NCBI RefSeq assembly: GCF_963576615.1
Contig: NC_088708.1
Span: 25,427,191-25,491,190, forward strand
Direction of reading: 5' to 3'
Source of the DNA: Watersipora subatra
Taxonomy: Eukaryota; Bryozoa; Gymnolaemata; Cheilostomatida; Watersiporidae
DNA length: 64,000 bases
How positions within the stretch are numbered: position 1 is the stretch's first letter; every line of letters begins with the position of its first letter. The position numbers were made by a program, and so were the translations under genes. Shown piece after piece: positions 9,697 to 23,600 of the stretch. The notes under the pieces are model-generated. The model ran no database searches. It was not told where the DNA came from and was given only the letters and a program-made list of their open reading frames with translations.

Positions 9697-12600
9697 TGTC
9701 TCAAGTTAACGTCGCTGCTGGTGCTGTTGGCGTGTGATGAGTTGGCCTTTGGAGATAATGGGAGTTGCCTGCACAACAAAGAAATGCATTTTTACTTTGC
9801 TATAGGACAGCTTACATTGTGTGTGGCATTTTTACATTATTCAGCTATGCACCTGATAGAGTGGCTGGCGCAAGCTGAGCAAAATGTATTGGAGTTTTCT
9901 TTTCATTGAAGCTAATTGGCATCTCAAAGGCTTTTATATGTAAGAATGCCGAGTCATTAATTTTTATTGTGATAAAGTGTTCCAAACTTACACCTTGCTG
10001 CTATATATTTCCATAAACTGTTGGAGTCAGCGTATATTCTAAGTAGAAAAATATACTTCTCCTGATCAAATCAGTGTTTTAGCAGTCATGCACTTCTCTT
10101 GGAGAGGCAGCAATAGTTATTGTGATACTTGATGACAATCTAAAATTAGTTACAAATATGGTATACTTTATTAAATTGTAGAAATGTTTCAATCATTTGC
10201 AAAGGTTCAAGGTTAGCATCGCTAATGTTAGTTTACTTTGACATTGTTTGTCCTTTACATCTCACCATCAGTCAATCATCAGGATTCAAGGGTAAAATTA
10301 TTTTAGAGAAAGGTTTCTAACAGACCCGTACAAGTATATATGAGTGTCATTCTCTTTGTTGACCTTAAAAAGTCATTAGACTCGCTGATTTTAGAACGTC
10401 AACAGCCTTGCTGACTTGAATGAGTCATCGGCTTTCTGACCTTAAATATACATCCTTAGTATCTTTCCCCCTGATTATGTCTTATATCAAGTATCTTATA
10501 AACAAACAGAATTTCAGCAAAAAACAATAAGCTGGTATTTTTAAATAATAACAAAGAATTCTATAGGCTATTCAGCCAGTGGAAAGTTTATATGGTTACC
10601 CTTTACACATGACAGGTTGTAACAGGAGCTTGTTAAAGTTGTTGATAACACAACAAGCAGTGATAAAAAATATAAAAACTTGATGTAACAAACTCTAAGA
10701 ACTTTTTTAACGATTCGCAAGCCATCGACAGCACATATAAAGAGCTGGTGTATTAGTTTCTCATCAAGCCTTTGGCAGCACCAATTTTTATAAATTGCGG
10801 CATATTCTATAAGTATATTATTTAAGATTTCTTACCTTATACCTGGATCATGCTTTTTTTTTTACTTACTTGTAACCTTTCACATGAGTTGAAGAGAAGC
10901 CGCTGGATCACATTAGCTTTCAATCCTGAACATTCATGCCTGAACTGTGTGAAATGGTCATTACAACTTTTTACACGCAGTCGGGTCATGCAGCTTAGTG
11001 ACCTTGTTACAATTCCATCTTCCAATAGAACACAAAATTAGAAATTTATTGTCCAATCACAACGAATCTAGGTTAGTACTGATTTGAGCTAACAAATTCA
11101 ACCTTTGTAACTTTTGGTAAATTTTGAAGTATAGTTTATTTAAAAATTAACATAAAAATATTTAGTAGTTTTGTTTTAGCTAAATTAACTAGGCCTATGT
11201 TTAAAATAATTAAAGAGAAATTCTTGAATTACGTGCCTGACTTTTAATTAAAACCATAAATGTGACCTCAAATTTCTTTCCTAAAAACCTTCACAGAGCT
11301 GAACATGAAGTTATTTTTACTTGCTAACAAACATATTAAATATAACTCAGGAAGTTACTCAGGGGTATAGCAATACCATTAAGAGATGTTAGTCAGATCC
11401 TTTAGTTACTAGTTATCAAGTGTGAGTATTTCAGTTCCTTTTTATGTTTTAATTAGTAAAAACTAAGCTTTAACAATGGCATCTATTTTAACAAACTATT
11501 TCTGTTGATTCACAAGCATAATCAGTGTTACTAGTGCCACTTTGAACGCTCAACAACGACCAGGAGCACCAGCAAACACTTGGCAATGTGTGTCAGTACC
11601 TAAGAAATGCCAATTATTATTGACAGAATGTCAAAAGCTAATATTTTTAGCCAACTCAGTCTAGCTTTATTTTCTTCTCTATAAACAAGAACGTTCATTT
11701 TTGTAGGAGTTGTCTCCTCAGATCAAAGCTGTTTAACTATTCTGCACCTAGCCTATTAAAAAATTTCTCACAACTGAATAAAATTTTTATCTTGTTTGTT
11801 TTATTTTTGATAAAAATTTTGACTTAGCATCAGCTGGTTCAAATATTGCGTCCGATGGGTGCAGTTGTATTCAGCTTTTCTCTCATGGTGGAAAGACACA
11901 TTAAACAACATGCAATAGCCATTCATATATAAAACAACACTACAAGAGCAGATAAATTCTGATATGAGGTGCACAATTGGTCAATCAATCATCAGAGATC
12001 CTGGTTTCCATGGTTTATGAAACTGCATACCTATGTTTGTTATCTCTCTTGTATATCTGACATGGGAGTAGGTTTTAACAAGTATGAAATCTTACGGGTC
12101 AGAAAACATACTGGGTACTCGGTGGCTACAATTAGATCAATTACACTTCTCAGTATGCTGTTATTTTTAATCCCACAACAAGGTACAGTCAATGTATGCT
12201 TATCAATAAAAATTTCAGCAGTTGAGATTGCCAAGTTTTGTCAAACTCATCTTATATTTATGCATGATCACTGGTAGACCTAACTCAACTAGTCAAGACT
12301 GTCCAGTTAAGTCAAGTTGAGTCCAGTTAGGTAATCAATAAAAATATGTTTGCGCATCAGAACTGCAGCTATATACCTGTTCATAAATACATCATCATAG
12401 AATGTTCGGTAGAGCTGATTGTCCGCTTATCAGAAGCTGATGTAATGGATAGTAGAATAATTAGAAAACATGGAAAATTAACACACTTGAATCAAAGGTG
12501 ATCAATGTCTCAGAAACTGGCTATTCTCAAGTGAAATATGGTAAGTTGCAAATTTAACTAGCTATTTACTCACTATTTCTTATAGAAGCCTTATAAAAGC

Positions 12601-13665
12601 TTTAAATAACACATTGCCACTAATTTATGAGTTGTGCTACCAATGAGAAGACAATAATTTCTCTACAGTTTTTATGAACGCTATTTACATGTAATATTTA
12701 GTTCTGAAGAATGGCCTTACACGAGCAGGTTTGCATTTTTAATCCCTTTTCTATTTTTTTCAGATCTTGGCTCACATCTATGATTGTTAATTGTTTTATT
12801 TTTCATTAGATTTACAGTTTGCAGTATAATATAATATATTATAATATAAAAACAAAATTGCCACAAAATTTTGAGCCGTGGTATGTCAAACTATTTGGCC
12901 AAATTGACAATAGATGTGCAATAAGGTAAACATTTACTTCTAGCCATGAAAGACGTTCTCATTTTTATCTCTTATTTTTGTTTTGTGTATGGCTATGCTA
13001 GCTTAAAATTTTACTAAGCAAGAATAACAACTAATATTTCAGCACTAGTTGCTGTTAAAACGTTGAGTTGCATTTAACGGGAATAATAGTCACCTCTGAT
13101 TACCAGGGAGTACTTTGAACTTTCACAAAGCCACATAGGCATTTGTGACAATAATACGATATAATGTGTTATAATATAATGTTATAATACTAATTATAAT
13201 ATTAGTATTATAATTATATAATATTATAATACTATATGAAACAATATAGAATAATGTGGTGCAACAGAATATTATGTTTGTCTTAGACACTCTAGCATCA
13301 TGTTCCGCCTGAATACTGCCACACCCTATTATGACCCTAACAGCAGTAATACTTTACTAGGCTTTGCAAGTTACAGAAGTAATTTTGAACCCATGGACTA
13401 GACAACTAGTAACGTTATAAAAAACTGCTCACCGTTATTAAACTATGGTAGCAAATCTACAAGCGTCTTAGAAAAACATGTCAGTGTAGCAAATTTACTA
13501 ATCAATTTTGTGTTTATACAGTACAGCAAAACTTTCACAGTAAAACTTGAAAAGATGACACAATTTTAACGCTTTTCAAAAACTTGTTGTTGAGACCGGT
13601 ATGTATGGTTTAATAAATACACCATTCTTTGAACATCTTTAGAGCTACCCCTGTGTTTATAGAGT
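9697..13665. other. Intergenic, 5' flank of gene A
   Basis: No exon, RNA gene or array that I can support. It should hold the promoter and any 5' noncoding exon of gene A; an acceptor-like TTGTTGTGCAG on the minus strand near 9773 could end such an intron. AT-rich simple sequence occurs near 12820-12850 and 13150-13250. Confidence 0.5.
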
Positions 13666-13667
13666 TG

Positions 13668-13772
13668 TTCACGCAGACACACACCCACACATGTGCACAC
13701 ATGTACACGTGTACGCGCGCACACACACGCGCACATGTGTACACGTGTACGCACACACGCGCGCTCTTCTTT
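13668..13772. repeat. CA/CG alternating microsatellite
   Basis: About 100 bp of alternating purine-pyrimidine (CACACA, CGCGCG, and two ATGTACACGTGTACGC palindromes). Such sequence can adopt left-handed DNA. Confidence 0.9.
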
Positions 13773-16006
13773 GGATAAAATGCTAGGCTTCAAGAAGTTG
13801 GATTAGGTGTGTTCTAAAGTCTCGTATGCCCGAGTACTGTTATATAAGAGTGATGACTATGTCAAGTAATAGATCATCATAGCAATGTGTCAGTGTGACA
13901 ATGATTGTTCACATATTAGGGTAGTTCGGCATTTCCATCTTGGCTTTTCTAGCTATCTGGTTTGATCCATAATCACTTTCTGCATATTCCTTTTAATTTC
14001 ATGACCTCTTGAGTTTATGAATTGCCCTCTCTTAATTTTATTTTCTATTTTTTAACTGGCAGTGCAGCAGCTCTCAGAGCAGGTTATCACAATACATTCT
14101 TTCAACGTGAACAAGACTTCTCCCATTCATTTGGGTAAAGATTGCTCTAAGGGAGAGTAGTCCTGTTCTTTTAATACCTCAGTGTTTATGTTCTTATTTT
14201 TACATTAATATCAGTTAGTAAGAATGAAGCCAATAATAAACAATAAATAAACCCATAAGCATGTTATTCTTATATCTTACAGATTCAATTTACAATTTGA
14301 TAAAAACAGAAGTTTAAAGTTATTACTGGCTCTTACTTCTGTCTAGTAAACAATTCTTGCATTGGTCAGTAGACTATTCAGTCAACATGTCTTTAAAGTT
14401 GAAGATGTTTGTGATAACCTTAACATTGACCTAGTATCTATTTACATTCTAATGCTGCTAGTTTCAAGTTTCTACATGCAGAATATACTTTTTTGATATA
14501 TCTACATTTGCTGTATTTGGTTACAGAGACTGCACCTATAAACAACAGGATTTGAAAACTTATCAATCATTACATAGTCTTGATTCTTTGTAGGTAATTC
14601 ATGCAGCAAAAAGAACAATAACTGTATCGACTAATAAAAAACAAACAAACCGCAGTAATAGATAAAACTCATTAATGATACCAGTGAACTAATAAAATAT
14701 ACAGATATTTGGAATAATACCAGTGAACTAATAAAATATACAGATATTTCTGTCAAGTTAGTTTACACTGTCGTCACCTATCAATTCTTTCACTCCAATC
14801 TCAATGTCTTACAACACTTGAAAGCTTTATTCAATAACTGAGAGCTTTCTTAAATAAAATTACTCATGAGAAGGCCTTGATAGCTCCTAATATTAGATGA
14901 AGTAAGATTAGACAACTTCTAATACAAATAACATCATGATGAAAGAGGCTCAGAAATAGCTGCGCTTGTCCCTTCCACTGCAATCTTTGAACAGGCTCAA
15001 GGTTGCCTTGATGTCATTGCATTTCACACCTCAGTTGAGAAACTGTCAACTATGGCTTCACATTGACTTGTAGATGGGTCTATCGATTGTCCACTGGTTA
15101 TTCACAGAAACACATAATGCTTGCATCATTACCTTCTTCAAGGTAAAGCTTACCTTTTGGAATTCAATGCTGGCTTGACTTACGAATGCGCAAATGTCGA
15201 GAAGACAGATGAGAGATCAAGCAACTTACTTTAGCATTACCAATGGCTCACCTGATATAAATCAACCAGCCTTCAAAGTGCAGACTTTAAACTCATCATT
15301 ATTCCCAATGTTTACTCTGTTAAACATTCAATATTATTATCTTAGATGTCAAGGGAGGTAAGCTCTTGGAAAATTTGCTTTTGTGCCATAAAAGGTATTT
15401 TTTGTTGTTTATTAGTGTGATGTAAAGATTTTCACATGTATTATTTTGTTTAGTATTATATTTTACATACATACAAGCAGATAACCAGCAACAAGTTCTA
15501 CTTGCAAGAAGAATGATTATTCAGAATAATGTAGGTGTTGGAGTTTCCAAAAGCTGTTGTCATAGCAAAGGTAAGGCAACAAAAACTAAAATGGCACTCA
15601 TAGAGTAAAGTGATAGCATAGATGTTGCGATACGATATGTTAGACAGCTTGCAAGTACATTTCATCATCTTTATTATATGCATGGCATATAATAAAGCTC
15701 TAACTATTATACCAACCTAAAATTTAGATAATTAGCAGCTAAATTGGTAGTGTAACTAGAGAAAAAAAACCGCTTTTGGCTTGATGTTTGATACAGTTTA
15801 CGTACAACTACAAAGAATGCAGAAATAACAATATTTCAACATTGATTCATTATTTTTGCATTAAACTTGTAGTAACTAATAATAAACTCGGATGCTTTAG
15901 CTCAATTTATACACTTATATAGCCAATGGAAAAACAGAAACATCCGTGTTTTATCTAGTAGCTCAATAATTATTTCTCTGTTCATCTTTATCACCTAGTG
16001 TATAAC
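13773..16006. other. Intergenic between genes B and A
   Basis: No gene recognised. A 37-bp direct duplication (ACCAGTGAACTAATAAAATA core) sits at about 14678-14748. Remaining sequence is AT-rich with short spurious frames. Confidence 0.5.
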
Positions 16007-16325
16007 AGCCAAATCAGCTATATACCGTAAGCTATATAAGCTATATTAGTTGTATCAGCCAAATCAGCTATATCAGCTATATAAGCTATAAATTATTAGT
16101 TATATCAGCCAAATCAGCTATATCGGCTCTATAAACTATATCAGCTGTATCAGCTATATCAGCTATATCAGCCAAATTAGCTATATCAGCTATATTAGTT
16201 ATATCAGCCAAATCAGCTATATCGGCTATATAAACTATATCAGCTGTATCAGCTATATCAGCTACGTCAGCTACGTCAGCTACGTCAGCTACATCAGCTA
16301 CATGTATATCAGCTATATCAGTTAG
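16007..16325. repeat. ATCAGCTAT/ATCAGCCAA degenerate tandem repeat
   Basis: About 35 copies of a 9-base unit, with variant blocks (ACGTCAGCT x3-4 near 16262-16290) and higher-order repetition of a roughly 95-bp block. Confidence 0.9.
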
Positions 16326-17471
16326 CAGTCAACTTGGAGACATTTATTCAGATATTGGTAATCGAATTTTAGACAAATAGAGTTTTGCTATCTGTGTACA
16401 TGTAGAACCAAACCCTCTGCAACTTATGTACATGAAGGGATGAAACTCATTAAAGGAAAGGTAGAAGAAGTTCACAACTTTTTTCCAAATAGTATGCTAT
16501 TTTACTGAGAGTTTCTCTTTTAAAAAGTTTTATACTGATAGCCTATGGAAAAATAAAATAATAGGTTTTTGGAAGTTGACTTGAGTCTCACTATTTTTCA
16601 GCAAAACTTGTAACAAATTCTCATTATAAAATAGAGTTAGTTGTTGAGCTGAAGACTCGTCAAGTAACTCTAAGAACAAGGCTTTTTAGGTGGACCTGTT
16701 GGTATTGACAGAAATTGACAACAAAGCAAAAGTAAATGCACTTATACTCTGTTGATAAAAGATGTATCCTGCCAATTAAAAAATTTAAAGCTCAACTAAC
16801 TTTTTTACCTCAAGCTCTGCTACTAATTTTCTTCGACTATCAACCAATCAACTCCAACCAACACAAAATGGGTATAGTAGTGCTGAACATTACTACATAG
16901 ATCATCTGATAAACAAATTTTATTCAAATTATTTTTATGTTCCACCGAGTGTTTACGCATATAATGTATGTATATAAACATGTGAGCTTGTAAAGGGTAT
17001 TACATTTGCTTCCAAACATACAAGAGGAAATACAGCGCTATTGTTTGTACAGTAGGGAATATCATATACACATTGCATCACGTCATATTAAATGCAAAAC
17101 TATCAGACCACGTGAGCGTTGTCTACACTTGATCTTGCCATGTGTATATGTAACTCAGCCTACAGCTAAAGCTTACAAGTTATTAAGGTCATAAGTAAAC
17201 TAAGCAGAAGTTCTTTATGAAGCACTGTACCATTCTGATAAGATGAGAAATGTTTGTGTGATTCAGGCATAATAACGCATATAATAAAAGATTCAATTAG
17301 TAGCTACTGAGGTAAGGCAAAAAATCAACAATATTATCAAAATGCTTCAAAGTCAGTATACCGTTATTCACACACAAAATTACTCTGCTTAGCACTTTTA
17401 GTTGACAGTTACTGTTACTTGTTAGAATTCTGACAGTTACATTCTTTGTTATAAACTTTAGCGATGGTTGA

Positions 17472-17640
17472 TTATTTTATAAAGAACTGACCTACTACAT
17501 TAGCAAACGAAACCACGACTAGCAAAACATGCATTAAAACTTTAAAAAATGTCAAAGTTCCCTTCTTCCTTTCTGCTTTCACATAGACTATAGATGGTAA
17601 AATGAATCCGTAACTCTGAGCACCAAAGGACCCTGTGTAT
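17472..17640 (-). CDS. Gene B exon 11 (stop exon)
   Basis: 169 coding bp ending TAA at 17474-17472. Acceptor GTTGTAG. Encodes YTGSFGAQSYGFILPSIVYV, KAERKKGTLTFFK and the last helix ending ANVVGQFFIK (human ANLIVQFFM). I saw no convincing AATAAA signal within the next 300 bp. Confidence 0.92.
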
Positions 17641-20600
17641 CTACAACAAGCATATATGCAATTACTGCCCATTGGAGTGAGTTTTGTATATCAAGCAGAT
17701 ATATGTGGACCATTAGTAGACTGAGTAGACTGTCAGTATATTGTGAGTATACTGACAGTCTACAGTGAGCATACTGACAGTATACTCACAGTATACTGTC
17801 AGTATGCTCACAGTATACTGTGAGTATACTGTGAGCATACTGACAGTATACTCACAGTAAATGACAGTATACTGTGAGTATACTGACAGTCTACAGTGAG
17901 CATACTGACAGTATACTCACAGTATACTGTCAGTATGCTCACAGTATACTGTGAGTATACTGTGAGTATACTGTCGGAATGCTCACAGTAGACTGTCAGT
18001 ATATTCACAGTATACTGTCATTTACTGTGAGTATACTGTCAGTATACTCACAGTATACTGACAGTATACTGTGAGCATACTGACAGTATACTGTGAGTAT
18101 ACTGACAGTATACTGACAGTATACTGTGAGTATACTGACAGTATACTCACAGTATACTGTGAGTATACTGACTTACAGTGTACTTACAGTATACTGTCAG
18201 TAAACTGTGAGTAGACTGCGAGTAGACTGTCAATATACTGTCAGTCTATACTGACAGTATACTGTCAGTATACTGTCAGTATACTGTCAGTATACTGTCA
18301 GTATACTGTCAGTATACTGTCAGTATACTGTCAGTATACTGTCAGTCAGTGTACTCACAATATAGACTGACAGTATAGTCTGACAGTATACTGACAGTAT
18401 ACTGTGAGTATACTGACGGTATACTGTAAGTAGACTGTCAGTATACTCACAGTATACTGTCAGTATAACTGTGAGTAGACTGAGCAAATTGTGAGTAAAA
18501 GAGAAGAATCTTAGCATGTTTTGAGTAGGCTGAGTAAGCTATGAGTAGTAAATAAACAAATTTCACCTAGCTGACATCAGCATTATTGACCAGCACATCA
18601 ACAGCACTATTATAGCATACATCATAGCAGCTATTATGCTATAATAGCATACATTTTTTCAGCCCCACAAGTCAAACGCATAAACTTGTCAATTTTTCTA
18701 CTGCTCGGTAAACCCATTTAGCAAGCCATAAAGATTCAAAATCTGGCACAAGCAACAGAAGATACAGTAGTGTCAGAAAATGTAGTGTCAATCTAATGAT
18801 TATTCTAAACCCATAGCTTTAATGTTAACGAGTAAGAATGTTAACAAATAAGGATTTTATCTATTGAATGAACACAAAGAGTTATTTGTGTATTACTTAA
18901 GGCATCAGTCTTTTCTGTCCCACCTACACAACTGAGACATTTGTAGTAGATTAGCTCCAATATTATGAGCCAATATTCAGTTCCAATCGTAGGATTGTTG
19001 CAAGTTAAGAAATAATTCTTTTAATATGAAGAAGCCAGTAAACTATTTTTCTGCCATCTGAACTCAGCAACCTTGATGCCAGGTCAACAAATCAAACCAA
19101 AGCGGATATACTTGTATATCAGGTAAATAGGAATAGAAGTGTGTTTTAAAGGCTCATTAGGTCTTGGCTTGCTGTATTCCACACGCTGCCAAGACTTTTT
19201 CCGTACATCACTACACTTACGTGTAGGGTAAGGCATTTCAAAGAAAGTAGGTGGCTATTAGTTTTTCTTTTTAAGAATGTTTAAAGTTTAAAATTTTTTT
19301 CAAATTTTCATAAAGAAATGTTCATCACTAAGAGTGAAAAACCTAACATGCAATACCTTATAATGGTTCCTATCTGAGGCAGAAATCTTGCAAAGATGAG
19401 ACAACTCCCAACAACACCAATATTCATGACTGCCACATGCTTCCAACTGAAAAAAAACGGTATGCACACGAGCTCTTCGAGATGAATATTTTAAGACAAT
19501 AATAACAGAACACTGCTTGATATACTATTTTCTGCTTTATTGAAGTACAAAAAGTGATCAGGTACATAACAACAAAGTAAGCTCACAGATCCTGACTCTT
19601 TGTCACCGAGTAACAAGTACTCATACACACAGTGCCAAACTAGAACAAGTGCTCCTATGCAGACAGACTATGTGAGATAAGTATTTCTACAAATGTAATG
19701 AATATTTTGATACAAAATGACCGAGTTGAAAGGTACGCTCATGCGATTTGATATAGTTCATGAAATTTTCCTAAAAGCACTGCCCAAGCTGTACAAATGC
19801 AATTATGCGTGCTGACAGGGTGAGACAACCGCTCAATAGTTTACAAGCCTGTAAAGGTAATGAATACTATTAGAAATGTTCGAGAGTTCGTGACTAGCTA
19901 ATGTAAAATGAGTTGCTTTTATGATGTCAATGACCTGTTGGTTACTCTTCAATAGTTTTATAATATGATTTCAATGTATTTGCCATAGTTATCTTGTGAC
20001 TTGGCACTTGACCAACGTTTAATCCCAGATAGTGGGCTGCCTTTTATACAATTCATTTTGTCCTCGCCACCCGTAGTTGGAGTCAGATAGTGTGGACAAC
20101 AATATACTGTAGGTTACAGCAGTGATCATATTGATGGAACCACACAGTATTTTTCGATGTATTCTTTGTTATTTATGACATAAACTCACTTTCTTTCTTA
20201 TCTCAGATCATACATACTATGCATATTTGAGAATCAAGTTTTGTAGAAACTCTGTCTGTCACCAAATGTGTTCTCAAGAAATATAGTTTATTTATTAGGC
20301 AACTTTTATCCTCTGATAGACAAAAAATAATGTGTAATTCAATATTAAGACTCTTCTGATACTCTAAAGGGTATAAGTTTGTTTTTATATACTTACGATA
20401 GACACTTACGCTACATACTTATGGTATACACTTACACTATATACTTACGGTACAAACTTAGGGTACACACTTACGCTATATACTTATGGTACAAACTTAG
20501 GGTACACACTTACGCTATATACTTATGGTACAAACTTAGGGTACACACTTACGCTACACACTTGCGCTACGCTATATGTATACGTATGTTCAACACCAGG

Positions 20601-23600
20601 TTAAACTTGGTCAATTTTAACCTGATGACCTGATAACCTAAGTTGGCCAAATGAATATAAACTTAGTTTTTTATATTTTTCTATATGCTTTTGTCATAGT
20701 GTTCAAATACTGCTATGTTATACTAACACTAAGTTGAAAAAGCAAATATCGGTTAAAATTTTACTAATATCAATGTATAAAACATCCTTAGCATTCCACT
20801 AATGTGCATACTTCTATAACCCATCAAATAAATACTTAGGAAACTACCATAATTATGATCCTCGCTGTAAATATTGTATTTCTGATGCAAAACAGTTTTC
20901 AGTTAAATATGATGTAACAACTATATATATATATATATATGACAGAGGTTAGATAACTTCCTACCTTGGCCAGATGGAGCCAAATACCACCTTCATGAGC
21001 TGCACTCTCATAATGTACAGAGTCAGTGGATATACCGTGATCAGTTGCAGAAAGATAAATATTCTTGCTACAAATGCTAACGGGTCTCCAGGTATCAAGT
21101 TGTTAAGCAGATTCTACAAATATGCAAGATATTTTTATTTTTAGAGATTTGACAGAAACTTATAGTTAAGAACAACTACAGTAAACAAGGGTATATGAAA
21201 AGGTTGTATATTTTAAAATTCTATGACTCACTCTTAGATTTGCCTATTATGACCATATATGGAGATTACTATAGAGTGTAAAGAGAATAATTAGTCATAT
21301 AAAGAAATTAATTCAAAACAAAAGTCACTTCTTTTTCTGACAAAATAATTATATTCCATTCAATAAAACCTTTTCATCGTCCCCTTAGTTTTTTTATCAA
21401 CGGTGAACATCTGACTCCATTGTTTCAGCAACTAGACCATCAAATCATCCTTCAGATCAAATAATAGGTGTAGAACCGAAAGGCTCTTTCACCAGAACCA
21501 TATATTGCCCATTCTGTCTCATGCTGCTCTGAACTGGTATTCCTTAGTATCAAAGACTGATAAATAAAAATTAAAACGCTTTTATAAGTTATGTTTAAGG
21601 GTTATGCTACCTGATATAGACAGTTACAATCAGCGCCTAAATGTCCTTGATGCTAATGAACTTACTGCGTTGTTAGATATCTGTTGTCTAAATTACTCAG
21701 ATCACATCTCCAATCTGCCTAACCATCCATTACATTCCTACCTTTCCAGAAAATTCCCTACATCTAATACCAGACACTAACACTTAGCCAATCCAAATTA
21801 TAGAACAGGGTTATGCAAAAAGAGCTTTTTATTCTAGTACACATTATTTACTGTTCTTTATTTTATTTTCATATTATTTGTTGTCTCATTTATATTATTT
21901 GTTTATATCATGGTCTAATTTTATTTGAACAGCGCTGACAAGTAATAACAGAGTTTATATCTCTCTATTTATCTATCCTTGTATTTAGTTACGAGAGAGC
22001 AGACAATTGCTGTCTCCTTCGTTCTCCTTAAGGTTGTAATGCTCTACAATTTATAGCAGGAGTGTGTTGGAGTTTTAGAGCTAGTCCTTTGTTGACAAAA
22101 CAGAATTTAACACTGAATCCAGAATTTAAATCTCAAGCATTTGAGCAGCAGCTAAAGCCAAACTCTGTTAGAAGTGTAAACAAAGATCGTTCATTGATAT
22201 CACGCTGTCCATTAATCTACGTCTGTGCATACGCTGACAGACGACCTAAAATATTTCAGTCAATTTCTGTGCCAATCAGCATGCCATATATGTAGTTTTG
22301 CTTTGACAGATCACACAATCATGTGCTTCACGTTTTATGTTTTATGTTAATCTTATTGGCTGTAACCATGTCTGGCTCAAAGCGATGATCGGCAGATGCT
22401 GTTTTTGCAAAAGCTAAGGCGAATTCGCTAGATGAGACGCAGCTTTAGAAATTTTGACATCAAGTCATTCACAGCTATAAAATACCCACAATTTGGCAGA
22501 CAATCCTACCATGTGAGTCACTAACTACATTGTTAGACGAGACACAGTGTTACCTACTTGGTCAATACAGTCCTTGCTGATCATGGGCCAGGAGCAGTAG
22601 AACACACAGGCAACATAGCAGTATGTCAGCGCCACACAAATATACGCAATGGTCATGTCCCTCACCTGTAACAGTTGCATGAGCTAGAAAATATACAACC
22701 TTTACAAACTCCACAAGACCTAAGAATATCTAACAGTCATGCTACAAACAGCGCTGCTTGTAAGCAGCAGAAATAAAAGAAAGTGTGCAAATACTTACGT
22801 TGTTTTTAGGGTTCTTTTGGTGTCTCATGATGGATAGGATATAGCTCTGGAAGTAGAATGACATGGCTCCGACCCCTGTTAGAGTTGGAAAGGAAGCTCT
22901 AGCGTCTGTGAATACAATCCAGCGGACATGGGAACATTTACATAGTATTAGTACGTTTTTTCAAGATATATATCTAGTTATTATAAAACATATAATTGGT
23001 AAATAGCTAAGCCAAATGTTTTAATTCAATAAAAATGTTTGCAATACGCATTAGATAAATATTATTGAGATATCATAGAATTTGATAAAATGTGAAACAT
23101 TATGTAGCCTACTGTTCAAATTGTTGAATATTGGATGCTTTATGATTTTCTGTTTTAGCTGTATTGATTTCATTTTTGATGAATCTTTTTTTTGACTTGG
23201 TCAAGGTAGTCACGAGGCTCGGTTCTGTGAAAAACTACACGCAACTCTCTTTGTTTACCACAGAGTCATTAATGTTAACGCTCACGCCCAATTAATTTCA
23301 TGACAAACAGCAGATGGGAGTGGCTGTTGTCTGGTTTTGAAGAGAACGTCAGTGTGAACCAGTCTCTTTATTCTCTCACAGTTTCTAGTACAGGAATTTT
23401 GTGTATTAGGATTTGATACTATGAAGGCAAATGTTCACATTAATTTTTTTCGACAATGATTGGTTGGTATTAGCCAATGAAATGACAGCCATTTTCTAAC
23501 GAATACAGTTTTTCTATGTCCAATTATAAAAAGATTTAAAAGATTAAATATCTAATTTATAAAGATGACATACACGTATCTAACTAACCTTATCTTATGC

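Noticed and set aside
9673..9909. 78-codon plus-strand frame
   Set aside because: Antisense to exon 1 of gene A, which has paralogue and splice support.
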